Positions 45,005-57,062 of a DNA stretch of 64,000 bases are shown piece after piece (within the stretch, counting starts at the first letter, position 1; every line of letters begins with the position of its first letter). The translations under genes were made by a program, and so were the position numbers. This stretch comes from Warburgia ugandensis. Taxonomy: Eukaryota > Streptophyta > Magnoliopsida > Canellales > Canellaceae. Where the stretch lies: assembly GCA_035236585.1 (NCBI GenBank), contig CP141139.1:33427217-33491216 (forward strand), read 5' to 3'. Below the pieces are notes generated by a model. That model was not told the origin of the DNA. It saw nothing but the letters and a program-made list of their open reading frames with translations, and made no database searches.

Positions 45005-47290
45005 AGCAAGTAGTGTTGATACTTTTTTCAAAAGAAATGGTCCTCAAACTTTACAAGCGAATGCCTCATCTACTTCCTTGAATGAAACATATTTTCCTAA
45101 ACATGGGTTTCCTCCTTGCTGTCTTTGTAGATCTAAAGTAAAAGAGAATGACATCACTTCTATAGAACGTGATCCAGGATTGCAACCTTAGATTTGGTAG
45201 CATCCTAATGAAAAAGTGGTGAGAGAAATTTGGCTTATCTCAAAGTTGGTCCATATGAGTTCAAGCTTAAAGGATAACTAAAAATTAGAGCTCAAAATCA
45301 TCTATATAGCTTCCAACATTCTAGGTTTACATTTCACTCATCTTGGTTGGAATATTATCCTATGATGCTTTTTGTCTGCTATGTTATCTATTTCACAAGC
45401 CAAGAGAGCATATGATGTTTGCTGAAAAGGGATTTAAAACTAGGAAAAAAATTAATGGAGAAAGGTGTGCATTTTAAAGTTATGTTGGAAGTGCTCCAAA
45501 CACATTTCACAAAGTTGCTTTAAGGTCATCTAAAGATCTTGTAAATCAGTCTCAACATATTGGACATGTGTTTGAGAAACAAAATTCTCAACAGATATCT
45601 GTCAAGTAGTTTTGTCTTAAAATCTCAATTGATACTAGTGGTTAACATTTCAATCTTGTGCTTTTAAAAATTGAGATGAAGTGCATGCTCCTAGATGAGA
45701 TGAAACTTTGGGTTTCTTACAATAAAGAAGTTGTGAATGTTGTTTTAGATAAAGCTCTTAGTTATGCCACATGCAAATCTCCTATGACTCAGAAGGAAAT
45801 TTTGCATATTATGTCTAGAAAAGGTGATCCACAAGAAAATTAATGATGTTAAAGCTTACATTATTGTTGACAAAAGCTCACAATGAGTCAAAAAGGGAAT
45901 ATATGGCAATTTTGTGAATTTGTTGATACTAATGGTTTAGTACATAAGCAACTTTTTAATGATGTGCATGTTGCAGAGACTACAACTTTGATATTGAAAA
46001 ATGTGATATTTGGTGTACTTACTCATCATAATATTGATGTTTAAAACATTCAAAGTTAGGGATATAATGATTCTAGTAGCATGTTTGGAGAATAAATGAG
46101 TTAAAAGTCTTAATCAACATTAACTATCAATGTCATTTTTAATTGGCATTAGTTGCACATCTAAAGAGGTGATTTTGTTTCATAAAATTTTGTCTAATCT
46201 ATCTTTAATTATTAATATTGTTGGAGATTCTTATAAGCCAAATGATGGTCTAAAAGTTGTTGAAGTTGCATAAACAATGCTATTAATGATCTTGATACTA
46301 CTATTGGCCTAAATCAAGTTGAATCTTTACAAAGAGATAGAGATACACATCGCCATTCCTACTTAAGTTTGTGTCTAGCTTGATAATGATGTTCAAAGCA
46401 ACTTGTGTTGTTCTTAACAATATAACTGATGAATGTAATACCTATTCTCAATATGAACATGCAAATGTAGCTTATGGGACATTTGCATCCTTTGAACAAA
46501 TATTTATATTGCATTTTATGAAATATATATTGAAAATTGATGATATTCTTTCTCAAGATTTGTTGCTTCAGTCTTAAAATATTTTGAATGCAACTCATCT
46601 TATTATAATGACAAAAATATTGATTCAAAATTTGAGAGAAATAGGACGGGATGCTTTCTTCTCAAGGTGACATCATTTTGCCTAGAACACAAAAATTGAT
46701 GTTCCCAAGATGAGTGCTTGATATGATCTTAGAAGTGATCCGGTCACCAACAAGATGATATCAGTGTTAAACATCAGTTTCAAGTAGAAGTTTTCGCTAC
46801 AACAATTGGTACTTTAAGTTGCAAGAGTTGAATACTAGGTCTATTGAGCATGCTATGGTGTTACTTATTTTTTGAGCTCAACTTAAGATGTAAAGAGCAT
46901 TACAAATCCTTCAAAATTGTTTATATTTATAATATTGTTGATAAGTATTTTTTCTTAAGTTTTCACAGAACATGAAAATATGCATTTGAAAATGCTACTA
47001 TAACATTGAACATGATCTCCCTCAACATCCTAAGCAGCAATAGTTGCGAACCATTATGGAATTATGTCAAGAACTAATGAGAATTAGAAAATCAATCATC
47101 TACCAACTTATTGGCATGTTTGTAAAACTCACCCTCACACTTCCAATGTCTACTAAAACCACTAAACAAGCATGTCTAAAATGAAATAGAAGAAGGTGAA
47201 TTTCTCATTGATTATTTAATTGTGCATGCCAAGAATGAACCTGTAGAAGAGTTAACCATAGAATTTATCATAGATGAGTTCCACTTTGTG
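45005..47290 (+). pseudogene. hAT-superfamily (ZMYM1-like, TTF-type) transposase pseudogene
   Basis: Although broken by dozens of stops and shifts, recognisable blocks come in the family's order. They are DPGL near 45175, SSWLEYYP-like near 45340, a NQSQHIGHVFEKQNSQQIS block near 45545 and LLDEMKLWVSYNKEVVNVVL near 45690. Next are CKSPMTQKEILHI, QFCEFVDTNGLVHKQLFNDV near 45915 (catalytic-domain context where a D-E-S normally precedes), GYNDSSSMFGE near 46065 (family G-Y-D-G-A-S-N-M) and GLNQVESLQRDRDTHRHSY near 46310 (family G-D-T-R-W). Finally there is a C-terminal dimerisation-like remnant near 47100. The catalytic Asp positions are mostly destroyed. Terminal inverted repeats were not found. 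Confidence 0.75.
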
Positions 47291-50200
47291 AAACCATGTT
47301 GAGACAACTTCAATAGGGAGACAAGGTAAGCCTTTTAATTTCATATATCCCTTACACTTAATGAATACTACCAAATCTTCTAATTTTTTGTTTGCATAAT
47401 AATCATTAAATTGGTGTTTGTCAATATGGTATTTTATGTGTAGCATAATGTTTCTTATTTGTTAAATTTATGTATTCTATATTCTCAATAGTTTTCAAAA
47501 TATTAGTATGTTGCTTATTTACTTCCCCCACCAAAAATAAAATAAAATAAGAGTCCTAGCTATGTTAATGTATATATGCATATAACTACAATTATTCAAT
47601 ATTAGCTTGCAATATAACTCAAATAACTCTTTATGTGATTCTCTTTCAAGAAAAATGATGATTTTCTATAATTAAAGTTTCATGGTTCCATGGACCAAAG
47701 AAATCTCCCATGAAAAAGTAAAATATTCTCTATCAATTATCTTTTTAGACTCCATCTTTACATTATATCAATACATGATCATCATCTGCGCATTTTTCTA
47801 AAATTTTTAATCTAAACAAATATTGTAGCCCCAAAGATCAAGAGAAACTAATTAAACAAGTAACTGCTTAAGTGGAGTATACATGTTTAGATAGAGAGAA
47901 GAGTAAAATAATTATTATTTCACACCTAATCAATGATGTTCCAACCCATGAATAATGCTCATATATTGTTATTCATTTATACTTTTAGTTCTTGTCCATA
48001 GCCATCATATTCAAGTTCATCAATTACATAGTGCATAGTAGCACATAAAATTATCCTATAGAAATTTCAATAAGCATCCAAATGAGATGGTTCTAAAGCT
48101 CTTAGAAATATACTAGAATTATTTTTTTTATAAAATTTAATCCAACCCTTTCAATTATCCATTAAACTACTCTAATTTTATGATATGCATAAAAAAAAAA
48201 TATGAATAAAAACCCTAAAGAACACTCTAAAAAACATAAACCAAATTTCAGGGTTTGTAGATCTTGCATTTTCATAATAAATTCAATTTATTATGAATTA
48301 TTAAATTCTCATAAATTAGGACATTGTAAAAGAAAATTTTCAAAACCATCAAAGTAATAATTCGGATTTCTTAAAATTTATGGCACAAAATTACATGCTT
48401 GGGACCTATTAAAATTATTCCATAATTTTGATAAAATTTGAATTCGCAATTATGTCATTATCTCTCTGAATATTATAGCTAAGCATAATAATCAACACAA
48501 AAATCATACCCACATAATCTAGAAGAATAAAAGTATCACTTGATTCTTAGACATTCTAGAATAACCAAAAATTATATCACAAATAATTGTACTTGTCCCA
48601 TAAATAAAAATTAAAGTAGGATTTTTATCAATTTTTTGGAAAAATTATCCATCAATATGAATTAATATATTTCAATTCTCACAAAAAATAAGAAAATGTC
48701 TAGTGCAATTTTTTCTCCATAAATTTGTAATTTTTTTTAAGAACATAATTTTCTTTTAAAATAAAATTATTTGTCCATGAATAAATTTTCAAAAAAATCA
48801 CAATATTATTTTTTTGAGCTTCTTGTGTAGAGTTAAGGCTTCACACAAAATTTATCCAAATATTCCTTTGAATGAGTGACATCTAGGTTTTACAATTTTA
48901 AACCCTAAAAAACAATATTCAAAGAAATGTAATATTCATGCTAAGAATTTCTTTGAAAGAAGTGATTGATGCTAAGAATCAAAATAATCAATAATATATA
49001 TCAAAATCATAAAACATATTATATGAGTCATGTGCTTTATTACCACTAATGGGTTGTAGTTGAATATCATACCCTTAAGTGAAGAAATCAAATATCAATA
49101 CTCAATTTTAATTTTCTCTATCTAAGATCCTCATGTCACACAAAGTTTACTTTACCTATTAACTATTTAAGTCAATAACTTATTTTCAAAGTTATAAAAG
49201 TCCTCTTTGAACCACCTTATTTTGATCTGAAGTTTTTTTACACTCAGGTTCTTCTTTTCACTTGAAGGTGCCTCAACTAGAAGAGAAAGCAAATAGGACT
49301 AGAAGGAAGCAACTCTAAAACATAGAGAAGCTTGAGAAAGGGATGAAGGACCAAAGCATTTTTTCTTCGAATGTCTGCATACGATTTTACCTTGGGGCAC
49401 CCCACCTTACATGGTATATATAGGTGACTTTCCAATTTGGAAACTCCCTCAGCCCTTTCCTAGAGTCTTGACTCTTAGATAGCAACTTCAGACAACTCTT
49501 CTCTCTTCACAAGTCTTGCTACTTCACGCTACAACAAGTTAATGTGGTGACCTCTTAGGTTTACTATTTGTAGATGATCTCCTCAACTTGCTAATATCTA
49601 GGCAACTAGGTCACATCCTTCATAGCTCATAGGGTTTCACCTTGGATGGGGCAATCTTATTCCAACAGAGACTATAATTTACACTTAAATCATCACTATA
49701 ACCTACAATAGGCATCTCACATATGTAGACCCCACTATAGATGTTATAATTAGGAGATTCAAATAGCATAGTTAAGTATTCCACTACCAATTATACTATA
49801 TGACCAACTAATTAATGAAACTACTATCTTGACCTTAGTTATTGTATTTTGAGTCATTTCACCAAATGCCCTCTCGCATTTCCATATTCATTTATTTATG
49901 TATGTGGGATGTGTAAATTACATTTACAAGATGTCATACATGTATAAGCTCATGTGAACCTCATCATTTATTAGTGATTTTGACAAAATCAATTTGATAA
50001 CTTTCTTTGTTCAAAATGAAATGCATGGATTTCTCTAGTCCACTAAATGATGGGCTCTACTTGAATATCTTTTCCTATAAGAGTGTGGGTCCTATGGTGA
50101 ACATCTCATACTCTGTGTGAGTGCAATATATTTTCCACAATATCCATGTATCACCTATAATAGATTCTCTTTCTTGGTACCTCAAGAAAGACTACTTGGA

Positions 50201-50526
50201 CCACTTGCAAGTATGAGTATCTCGAGTTCATGTCCATTGAATGTTTTTACATATTGAGACAATGTCCTACATACTGATACACTTTTTATACACCATGGTA
50301 TATCTTGAGTCTTTGGTTAGATGGTTGAGAGTGATCATACTCAACTTATTAATAGCATCACATTTAGCAAATATTCCAAAATGTATCTCACTAGTCTTAT
50401 TCTTGTTTAAGAACCTTTTTAGGTTTACAAGATCCATAATTCCATTTCTCGTTGTCCTATGAATCTCTTTCACCTTCATATGGAATTCCTACAATGTTTC
50501 TCAAGGATTCAGATGTCATCTCATTA
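47291..50526. other. AT-rich intergenic DNA, no gene seen
   Basis: Very AT-rich between 47450 and 49150. A TATATATAGG run near 49416 and a different composition at 49200-50250 suggest another old repeat, but I could not identify one. Confidence 0.4.
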
Positions 50527-50532
50527 CTAAGA

Positions 50533-50553
50533 AATAATAATAATAATAATAAT

Positions 50554-50594
<41 letters not shown>

Positions 50595-50595
50595 C
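50533..50595. repeat. Compound (AAT)n(AAC)n microsatellite
   Basis: About seven AAT units pass directly into about thirteen AAC units. The poly-Asn open frame across it is an artefact. Confidence 0.96.
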
Positions 50596-50960
50596 CCATG
50601 TTGTAAAAATAGTACTAATCTTATTCATTACTTATTCATTTGATAAATTAATGAAAATTCAATTATTGGCTTATGATGACAAATAATTCTAACACTTAAG
50701 TATAAACAAGATTTACCTAAGCTTGAAACATGGAGAAAGAGAAAACTAAACTTAAAAACAAGAGTTTGCATAACTATTCATAAAGAACATGTCTCAAAAA
50801 TTGTATTTGAAAATCAAGATCAAGAACTGCTAACTAAACTTAGAAAATGTGCTTGCTACTCGATAAAAGGTTACTGTTTAAAATATACTCAACCACTAGC
50901 TTGTAGAGAATCTTTAAAGAAAGGAAAAACATCAACATAAGCTAGAGATTATATGAAATG
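50596..50960. other. Intergenic DNA
   Basis: AT-rich; nothing recognised. Confidence 0.4.
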
Positions 50961-51356
50961 GTAGTGATATGTGAACCCTTATTTTTCCTCATGAGCCCCT
51001 TAATAAAATGTTAAGAACATATATAAATCCTTGTGGACCAAGATTTTTGAAGATCCAAACCATTCAAGATGTTGCACTTGACTTATATGGCCATGCTCTA
51101 AAATTCTCATCCATTGGATGATCCTAGCAATTGTTAATTCTAGTTGTAAACTGGAACACTATCCATTTACTGTCTCAAGAAAATAGAGGCTAGCATCATC
51201 CAAAGAATGGTATTTTAGAGTATGATCCATTTAAGCCAAGGAAAATATTGTGAATGGTTTAGATTTTCAGACATCTAGGCCCACTTGAAGTTATAACCAT
51301 GCTTTGATTTTATTTAGAAGCTCATGAGGAGAAATGAGGGCCTCATATATCAGTAT
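50961..51356. mobile_element. Foldback MITE-like palindrome, about 396 bp
   Basis: The left arm from 50961 (TAGTGATATGTGAA, then TTTTTCCTCATGAGC, AGATCCAAACCATTCAAGAT, CTCTAAAATTCTCATCCATT and GGATGATCCTAGC) matches the reverse complement of the right arm ending 51356. Arms are about 160-170 bp with a short spacer near 51140-51185. There is no coding capacity. Outermost bases suggest TA-flanked ends, but the target duplication is not certain. Confidence 0.82.
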
Positions 51357-53988
51357 CCTACATAAAAGTGTGCTACCTTATTGAAACATATTATTATGTG
51401 GTGATGCATGTAAACATATGGACAATCATATGCAATAAAAAAATATATTGCCATAACCTCACAAATGTTGCATGATTGTTAGTTATTATTATTTTAGGAT
51501 GCAAATTTTAGCATGAAAAATCATGTTTTTAACCCCCAAAGGTTACTCATTTTCTCAAAAAAATTGCAAACTCCTAGTTAGTAATTTGAACCTTGGACTT
51601 TTAATACTTTTTCAGAACCAACCTAAGCCATTAAGACAATTAACGACATGAAGATTTGGCAGACATGACAGGGCTTGGGCAACTGACCTTTCACATTTAT
51701 AAACTCTTTCTTTCTAAATAAAATAGCCAAAAGGAGTAATAGTTACAAAAAAGAAAAAGAAACCAAAAGATTCCCTTCTTCTCCTTTTTCCATGAATACC
51801 CCTAAACTAAGTGGAGTTCCTAGTAAAACCCTAGACTTGGATTTGTTAACACTTAGAGAGGAGATAAATATCACGGGTGATGATTTTTCAACCAAAAGAA
51901 AATTTTTAAAAGTTACGCAGGTGGGCCCTTGATGATCCCACATGCTAGATAAGTAGAGATGCATCTTTTTCAATACTAGTGTTGTATATGGCTTTTAGTC
52001 ATTCAAAGCAAGGGTTTGTTTATAGAGTATTTGGTGGGATAACAACCTTTTTGAAGTGGGGTCCAGTTGGGGTTTAGAGATTTCTTCAATTTGTTGGATT
52101 CGGTGCTTAAGTTGTTAAATTTTTTGTGATTAGGAGTATATTACAATGGATTGTGGCCCCCCATTATTTGCTACGCATGTACGAGGTTACTATGCAGATC
52201 CATAAGATTGATCGATATGTATAATATTAATTGTTACAGGTGCAACCCAAGTTGAAATAATCAATATTTATGTATGCAACCCTAAGATGAAACATTCAAA
52301 TTTTATATAACTAGGACGTATGATTAAAAATTCAGTTTTGACCAAAATTTCTTAACAAGCATAAGGTACAAAACCCCATGTCCCATTTTAATAGTAACTA
52401 CTGTTACTAGAAAATTTTCAATAATAATTTCTTCCTAAGGGATGTTCCTATTTAGCAATCAATTAATGAATATGGTATAAGTGTTGTTTCAAATTATGAA
52501 GTGTTTTGGAAGAAAAGAACACCTATTGAAGTATTCTCAAGCAAAAAAAAACGTAGAAAACCATGTCATGTTTTAACACCGATTGATGTTACATCATTAT
52601 CTTTGAAATTCTAAGTGTTTTAAGCTAATATTACAAAGTTTGAAAGAAAATAAAGCAATTCAAACATGCTGTTTGGAGATCAAGCTTTTTGAGAAATTAT
52701 AAAAAATACCACTAGTTAACAAAATTGTTTTCTAAATGACCTAAATTTGAAGTTCTTACTAGACTTTGGTTTTTTTCAATAATAGATCATCTTAAAACTT
52801 TTTTGCATTTAAAATCAAAGAATTCCATTACTATTGTGTTATAGAAATTTGTCCTATGCTCCAAAAATCTAACTTTTTCACTTGGAACCAAGAGTTGATT
52901 TTTTTTCACTTGGAATTAGGTCTTGCGACTATTTTTATTAGACTCAAATTGGGGATATTTTCTTATTTATGTTATAATATCTTGAGTAAATTAAAATAAA
53001 ATAGTAATAAGCCATTTAGTTAAGTACCTATTGCATTGATTGAATGGTGCAATCATGTTGTCTGAGGGGTGTCTTTGAAAAACCACTTTTCCTCTTTCAA
53101 ATAAAAATGACCATTAAACATCCATTCTTATGTTCAAAATGATTTAAAACTCTTCTAATTAGAGTTTCTCATGGTTTAGACCCTTCTTTGAGATAATTTC
53201 TCTTGGTAGGACTTTTATGAAAAGTCAAGAGCTTCCAAGGATTCTTAAACTCTTTGTGTAAGTATCCCAACCTAATAGAAACTCTAAGGAGTCTCTAAAT
53301 GAGGCTCTCCTTTCTGTTTCCCTTTCAAATTCAAAAGGAAAAGAAATCAAAGTTGGACCCACTCTTACTTAAAATTCCCATCTTTCACCAAACTCTTTCT
53401 CTTCCTTCTATTTTCCTCTTAAATTTAAGGATCTCCTATGCAAAGAAAGGATGCCCCATTTCCTTTATCAATCTTCTTACAATTTTTTTTAAGAGAAAGA
53501 AAGTAATAGCAGAGTGGCCTACCTAAGAGTCCCACTATTCTTACTTTCCTTATCTATCCTAAAAACCTAGTGTTTTCTATATAAGAGAGGGAATTCTACT
53601 TTGGTTTTTGGTTTCAAATCAAACTCTTTTTGTGAAAAGAGAAAGGTGGACCCACTTTTGAGTCCTACCTTTCCCCCTATCTTTCTCTCCTAACATTTAG
53701 GGGGGGGCTAACCTAAAGAAGGGAGAAGGGGGTGCCTAGTTTTACTTGTGGGAGAATCTCCAATGAGGGGGCCCATTGTCCCATACTTCTTCTTAGGAGG
53801 AGTTCTAAGTCTCAGGAGAATCTTAACTCTTACAGACTCTATCACTTATATTCTCTCTCTCCACCCTACACATTTTCTCTTCTTCTTTTTGCACCCTCAC
53901 CAACATTTTTCTTTCCCTCCTTCATAGTCTTCCACTTCTATAAACTAGACTTTTCTCTCACCTACATTCATAGTCCCACTTCCACCAT

Positions 53989-53990
<2 letters not shown>
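51357..53990. other. Intergenic DNA; local short duplications
   Basis: No gene. In 53300-53760 the blocks AAAG-TGGACCCACT (near 53350 and 53645) and GATGCCCCATTT / GGTGCC-type motifs recur, suggesting an old diverged tandem duplication that continues toward 54450. Confidence 0.4.

Positions 53991-54069
<79 letters not shown>
53991..54069. repeat. (CT)n microsatellite, about 79 bp
   Basis: Pure CT run. The Ser/Leu frame across it is not a gene. Confidence 0.97.
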
Positions 54070-54071
<2 letters not shown>

Positions 54072-54191
54072 GCTACATCCCATGTTTTTATCTCTTTTCT
54101 TTGATCTCTCTTAAACTCCCACTCAATTTGTAACTCTTATAGGAGTGGAGCTCTCTACTCCTATAAATGCTCCCAACCCAATTTAGAAAAT

Positions 54192-54217
54192 ATAGAAAAA
54201 AAAAAAAAAAAAAAAAA
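54192..54217. repeat. Poly(A) tract
   Basis: An A run of about 24 nt on plus, possibly the tail of an old retroposed sequence on the plus strand. No identifiable body was found upstream. Confidence 0.7.
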
Positions 54218-54519
54218 CTATAGAGATATGAAGAAAAGCAAAGAGACAGTATGTGACAAAGAAAGCTTCTAGAGAGTTTTCTTAGTTTTTTGAGGGTCTT
54301 GAGAAAGGTGATTCTCTTTCTCCTTCGTCTTTCCCATTCTCATAGTTCTCTTGAAAAGTACAAAGTGGGCCCCATTATTAGAAAGAAATGGGTGCCCATT
54401 TTCTATGATTAATTGAGATTCAAGTGGGTTGAATCATAGAGCAAGGGGTGCCTACTTATTTTTCTCTAACCACAAAGCATATTATAACTATAGGACATCT
54501 TGTATGGACTAGATTGATG

Positions 54520-55120
54520 AGACCATAAGACTCTTGAAACAAAATAGAGTCTTGCAGCCATAAGACTCCTAATACAAAATAGAGTCCTATAAACTATAAG
54601 ACTCCTAAAACAAGTTAGAGTCCTACACCCATATGACTCTTAAAATAAATCCAAGTCCTGCAACTTCAGACTCCTAAAACAAGTTAGCTTCATATGGCCA
54701 TAAGATTCCTTGGATAAACCAAAGTCCTATAGCCCTAAGACTCCTTTCACAAACCAAATTCCTATGGTCTAGGACTCCTTGTCTAAACAAATGACCTATG
54801 GCCTAAGACTTATTAATGAATCAAAATTCTAAAGGTATTAGACTCCTTTGGATGACTAAATGTCTCAAGACATAAGAGTCCTTGAACAATTGAAATTCTA
54901 AAGATCTTAAAGTCTTTGGATGACTAAAAGTCTCCAAAGCTAATAGTCATTGACCAATTGAAATTCTAAGGCCTTGGAGTCCTTGGATGGCTGCAAGTTC
55001 AAAGACTTAAGAGTCTTCAAACAACCAAATTTATGAAGATCTTAAAATCTTTGGATGAATAGAAGTCCTAAGAATTAAGAGTTCTTAGAAAATCAAAGTC
55101 CTACACAAGGGTCTAAAAAA
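54520..55120. repeat. Degenerate minisatellite, period 34-35 bp, about 17 units
   Basis: The recurring GACTC/AGTC core sits at 54529, 54564, 54600, 54635, 54669, 54704, 54739, 54773, 54807, 54841, 54876, 54911, 54945, 54978, 55011, 55045 and 55079, a spacing of 33-36 throughout. Early units read like CATAAGACTCCTAAAACAA followed by a GAGTCCTA complement motif, so each unit holds a short inverted pair (GACTC...GAGTC). Units drift gradually along the array. Confidence 0.9.
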
Positions 55121-56230
55121 TCAAGTACTTTAACCCAATGGGTTCTACCGATTAGAAGAGTCCTAAAATACAAGGACTTAAAATGGATCTCATATACCTA
55201 AAAAGCCCTAATTAATGAAATTTCTAGCAAGCAAGATCTATCAACTCAAAGAGCCCTAAACAGTAAGGACTATACCATCCCATATCCATACCTTGTTTAT
55301 AAAAGATATGTTGCTATCCAATAGAGTTAAGCCTTGTGTTCCCTTAAAGTTAATTGGTCAATGACAATACATGTCTTCTTCTCCAATATCAAATGACTAA
55401 AGGAACACAAAGATCTATCAGTAACACCACTACCAAAAAGTACATAAAAAAGGATATTGTTACATGAGGCTATAATAAAGCTACCTATGCCTAAAAAATT
55501 AAAGAAAGAATATGTTAATACTACACCAAACACTAAATAGATAGACTCCAAAGGCCACATACTCCTATTGAGTTAAAACAATGCTTTGGAAGACATACAT
55601 ATAATCGACCACCTCATATCATAAAACCAAGCTAGCAACTAAATCATTTTGCAAATTTGATTCAAGAAAGTTTTGACCCAAAGTTAGAACTATGACGTAC
55701 AAATATCACAAAAGCCGCATATTTGTGTTTTGGTTTATACATAAGCAACTTGTAGTCAAGATTTTTTTTCTTTGTTTAATGTATTGCATTTTAAAGAAAC
55801 ACAATTTATAGCCATAGCAATGTACTCACATCACTTAATATCATTGAAATGCAAAATTTAAACCCCGTTCTCTTGAAAAATTTGACCCTCATGTATCCTT
55901 TACGTGATTATTTATTCCTATCATGCATGATGCAAACTTTAACATGGACAATTACTTTAAAAAATTCAATAGTAACAAAAACTTATATTACATAAGAATT
56001 TCGATTTTTTGAGTGGTTAGAAGAAAAGAACTCCAAATTATGTCAATGTAGTTAGTGGGCCACGCTATAATACTTTGTACACAAAAGTTTCTTTTGTAAT
56101 CGACACTATAAGAATTAGTGTTTTCAAGGAAAGACAAGGTATATTTGTAAGGAAAATTGTGATACCATGTACTAAGTTTACATTTTGGCATGATTTATTT
56201 ACTTAATTTTCCACTAGCATTATACTTGTC
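55121..56230. other. Intergenic DNA
   Basis: A weakly related AGTCCTA/AAGGACT signal persists to about 55290. Otherwise there is no gene or defined repeat. Confidence 0.4.
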
Positions 56231-56259
56231 ATTTTTTCCTTTGTTAATGTGTTTGCCTA

Positions 56260-57062
56260 AGGTGTTGGATGAATTTGTGTCTGAGGGGAAAACCACCAGC
56301 AAGCACATACAAAAAGAAGAAGAAGATATATTTGCTGATGATGTAGATTATTGCTCTTCAAGTGTTTTAGGGATTGAAAGTGACAAAGATGATGATAGAA
56401 TAGATAATAAAGAAGCCTTAGAAGTTAAGGCCTCGGAGAGGAAAATAAAGAAGGATAAGTGAAAGGAACCAAAGGAGGATTATGTGGAGTAAATCTACAA
56501 TGGGGTTGCGAGTAAATATGGAATCTTTAGATATGACATGCTCATTATGAAGATGAGCTAGTAGAGGTAAAAAGATATTGAAGCAGTGGTATATATTTAA
56601 TGATAAGACATATCCACATAGGCCAATCTTTTGCATTATGATGATGTTTGTCAATACTAAGATTGTAAGAAGGGTTGCTGTTGCTTATTTAGAGAATAGA
56701 AATATGAAGATCCCAAAAAGCGAAAGACATAGAATAGAAGTTTTAAGTATGGGATGAGTGACTGCAAATGGAGGTTATATGCTTCCTTAAAAAAAAACTA
56801 TGATAGTCATTCTAAAGAGCACACATGTTTGAAGTCATGCAAGTCTAAATGTCTCGCATATAACTACATGGAACAAAGGAGAGCTACACGAAATTGGAAA
56901 CTAAATCATATGCAGGTCGGAGTTAGAAGGAATTTTGAAATTGATGTTAGTATAAGTCAGTATCGTAACCAAGCATTTAGGATTCTTAGGCCTCTGGATA
57001 ATTCAATTTGTTATCTATGCAATTATTGTACAGAATCAAGAAAATTAACTTTTCACCATTAG
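56260..57062 (+). pseudogene. Second MuDR-type transposase relic, N-terminal part only
   Basis: An acidic segment (about 56268-56460: EEEDIFADDVDYCSSSVLGI, then DKDDD) is followed by a broken stretch. Then comes the MuDR N-terminal DNA-binding type region at 56754-57000: MSDCKWRLYASLKKNYDSHS with K-E-H-T-C (a C-x-W...H-x-C arrangement), and NWKLNHMQVGVRRNFEIDVS then QYRNQAFRILR. This order matches plant MULE transposases upstream of the catalytic domain. No catalytic or SWIM block follows. It differs from the 33.4-kb copy and is a separate insertion. Confidence 0.75.
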
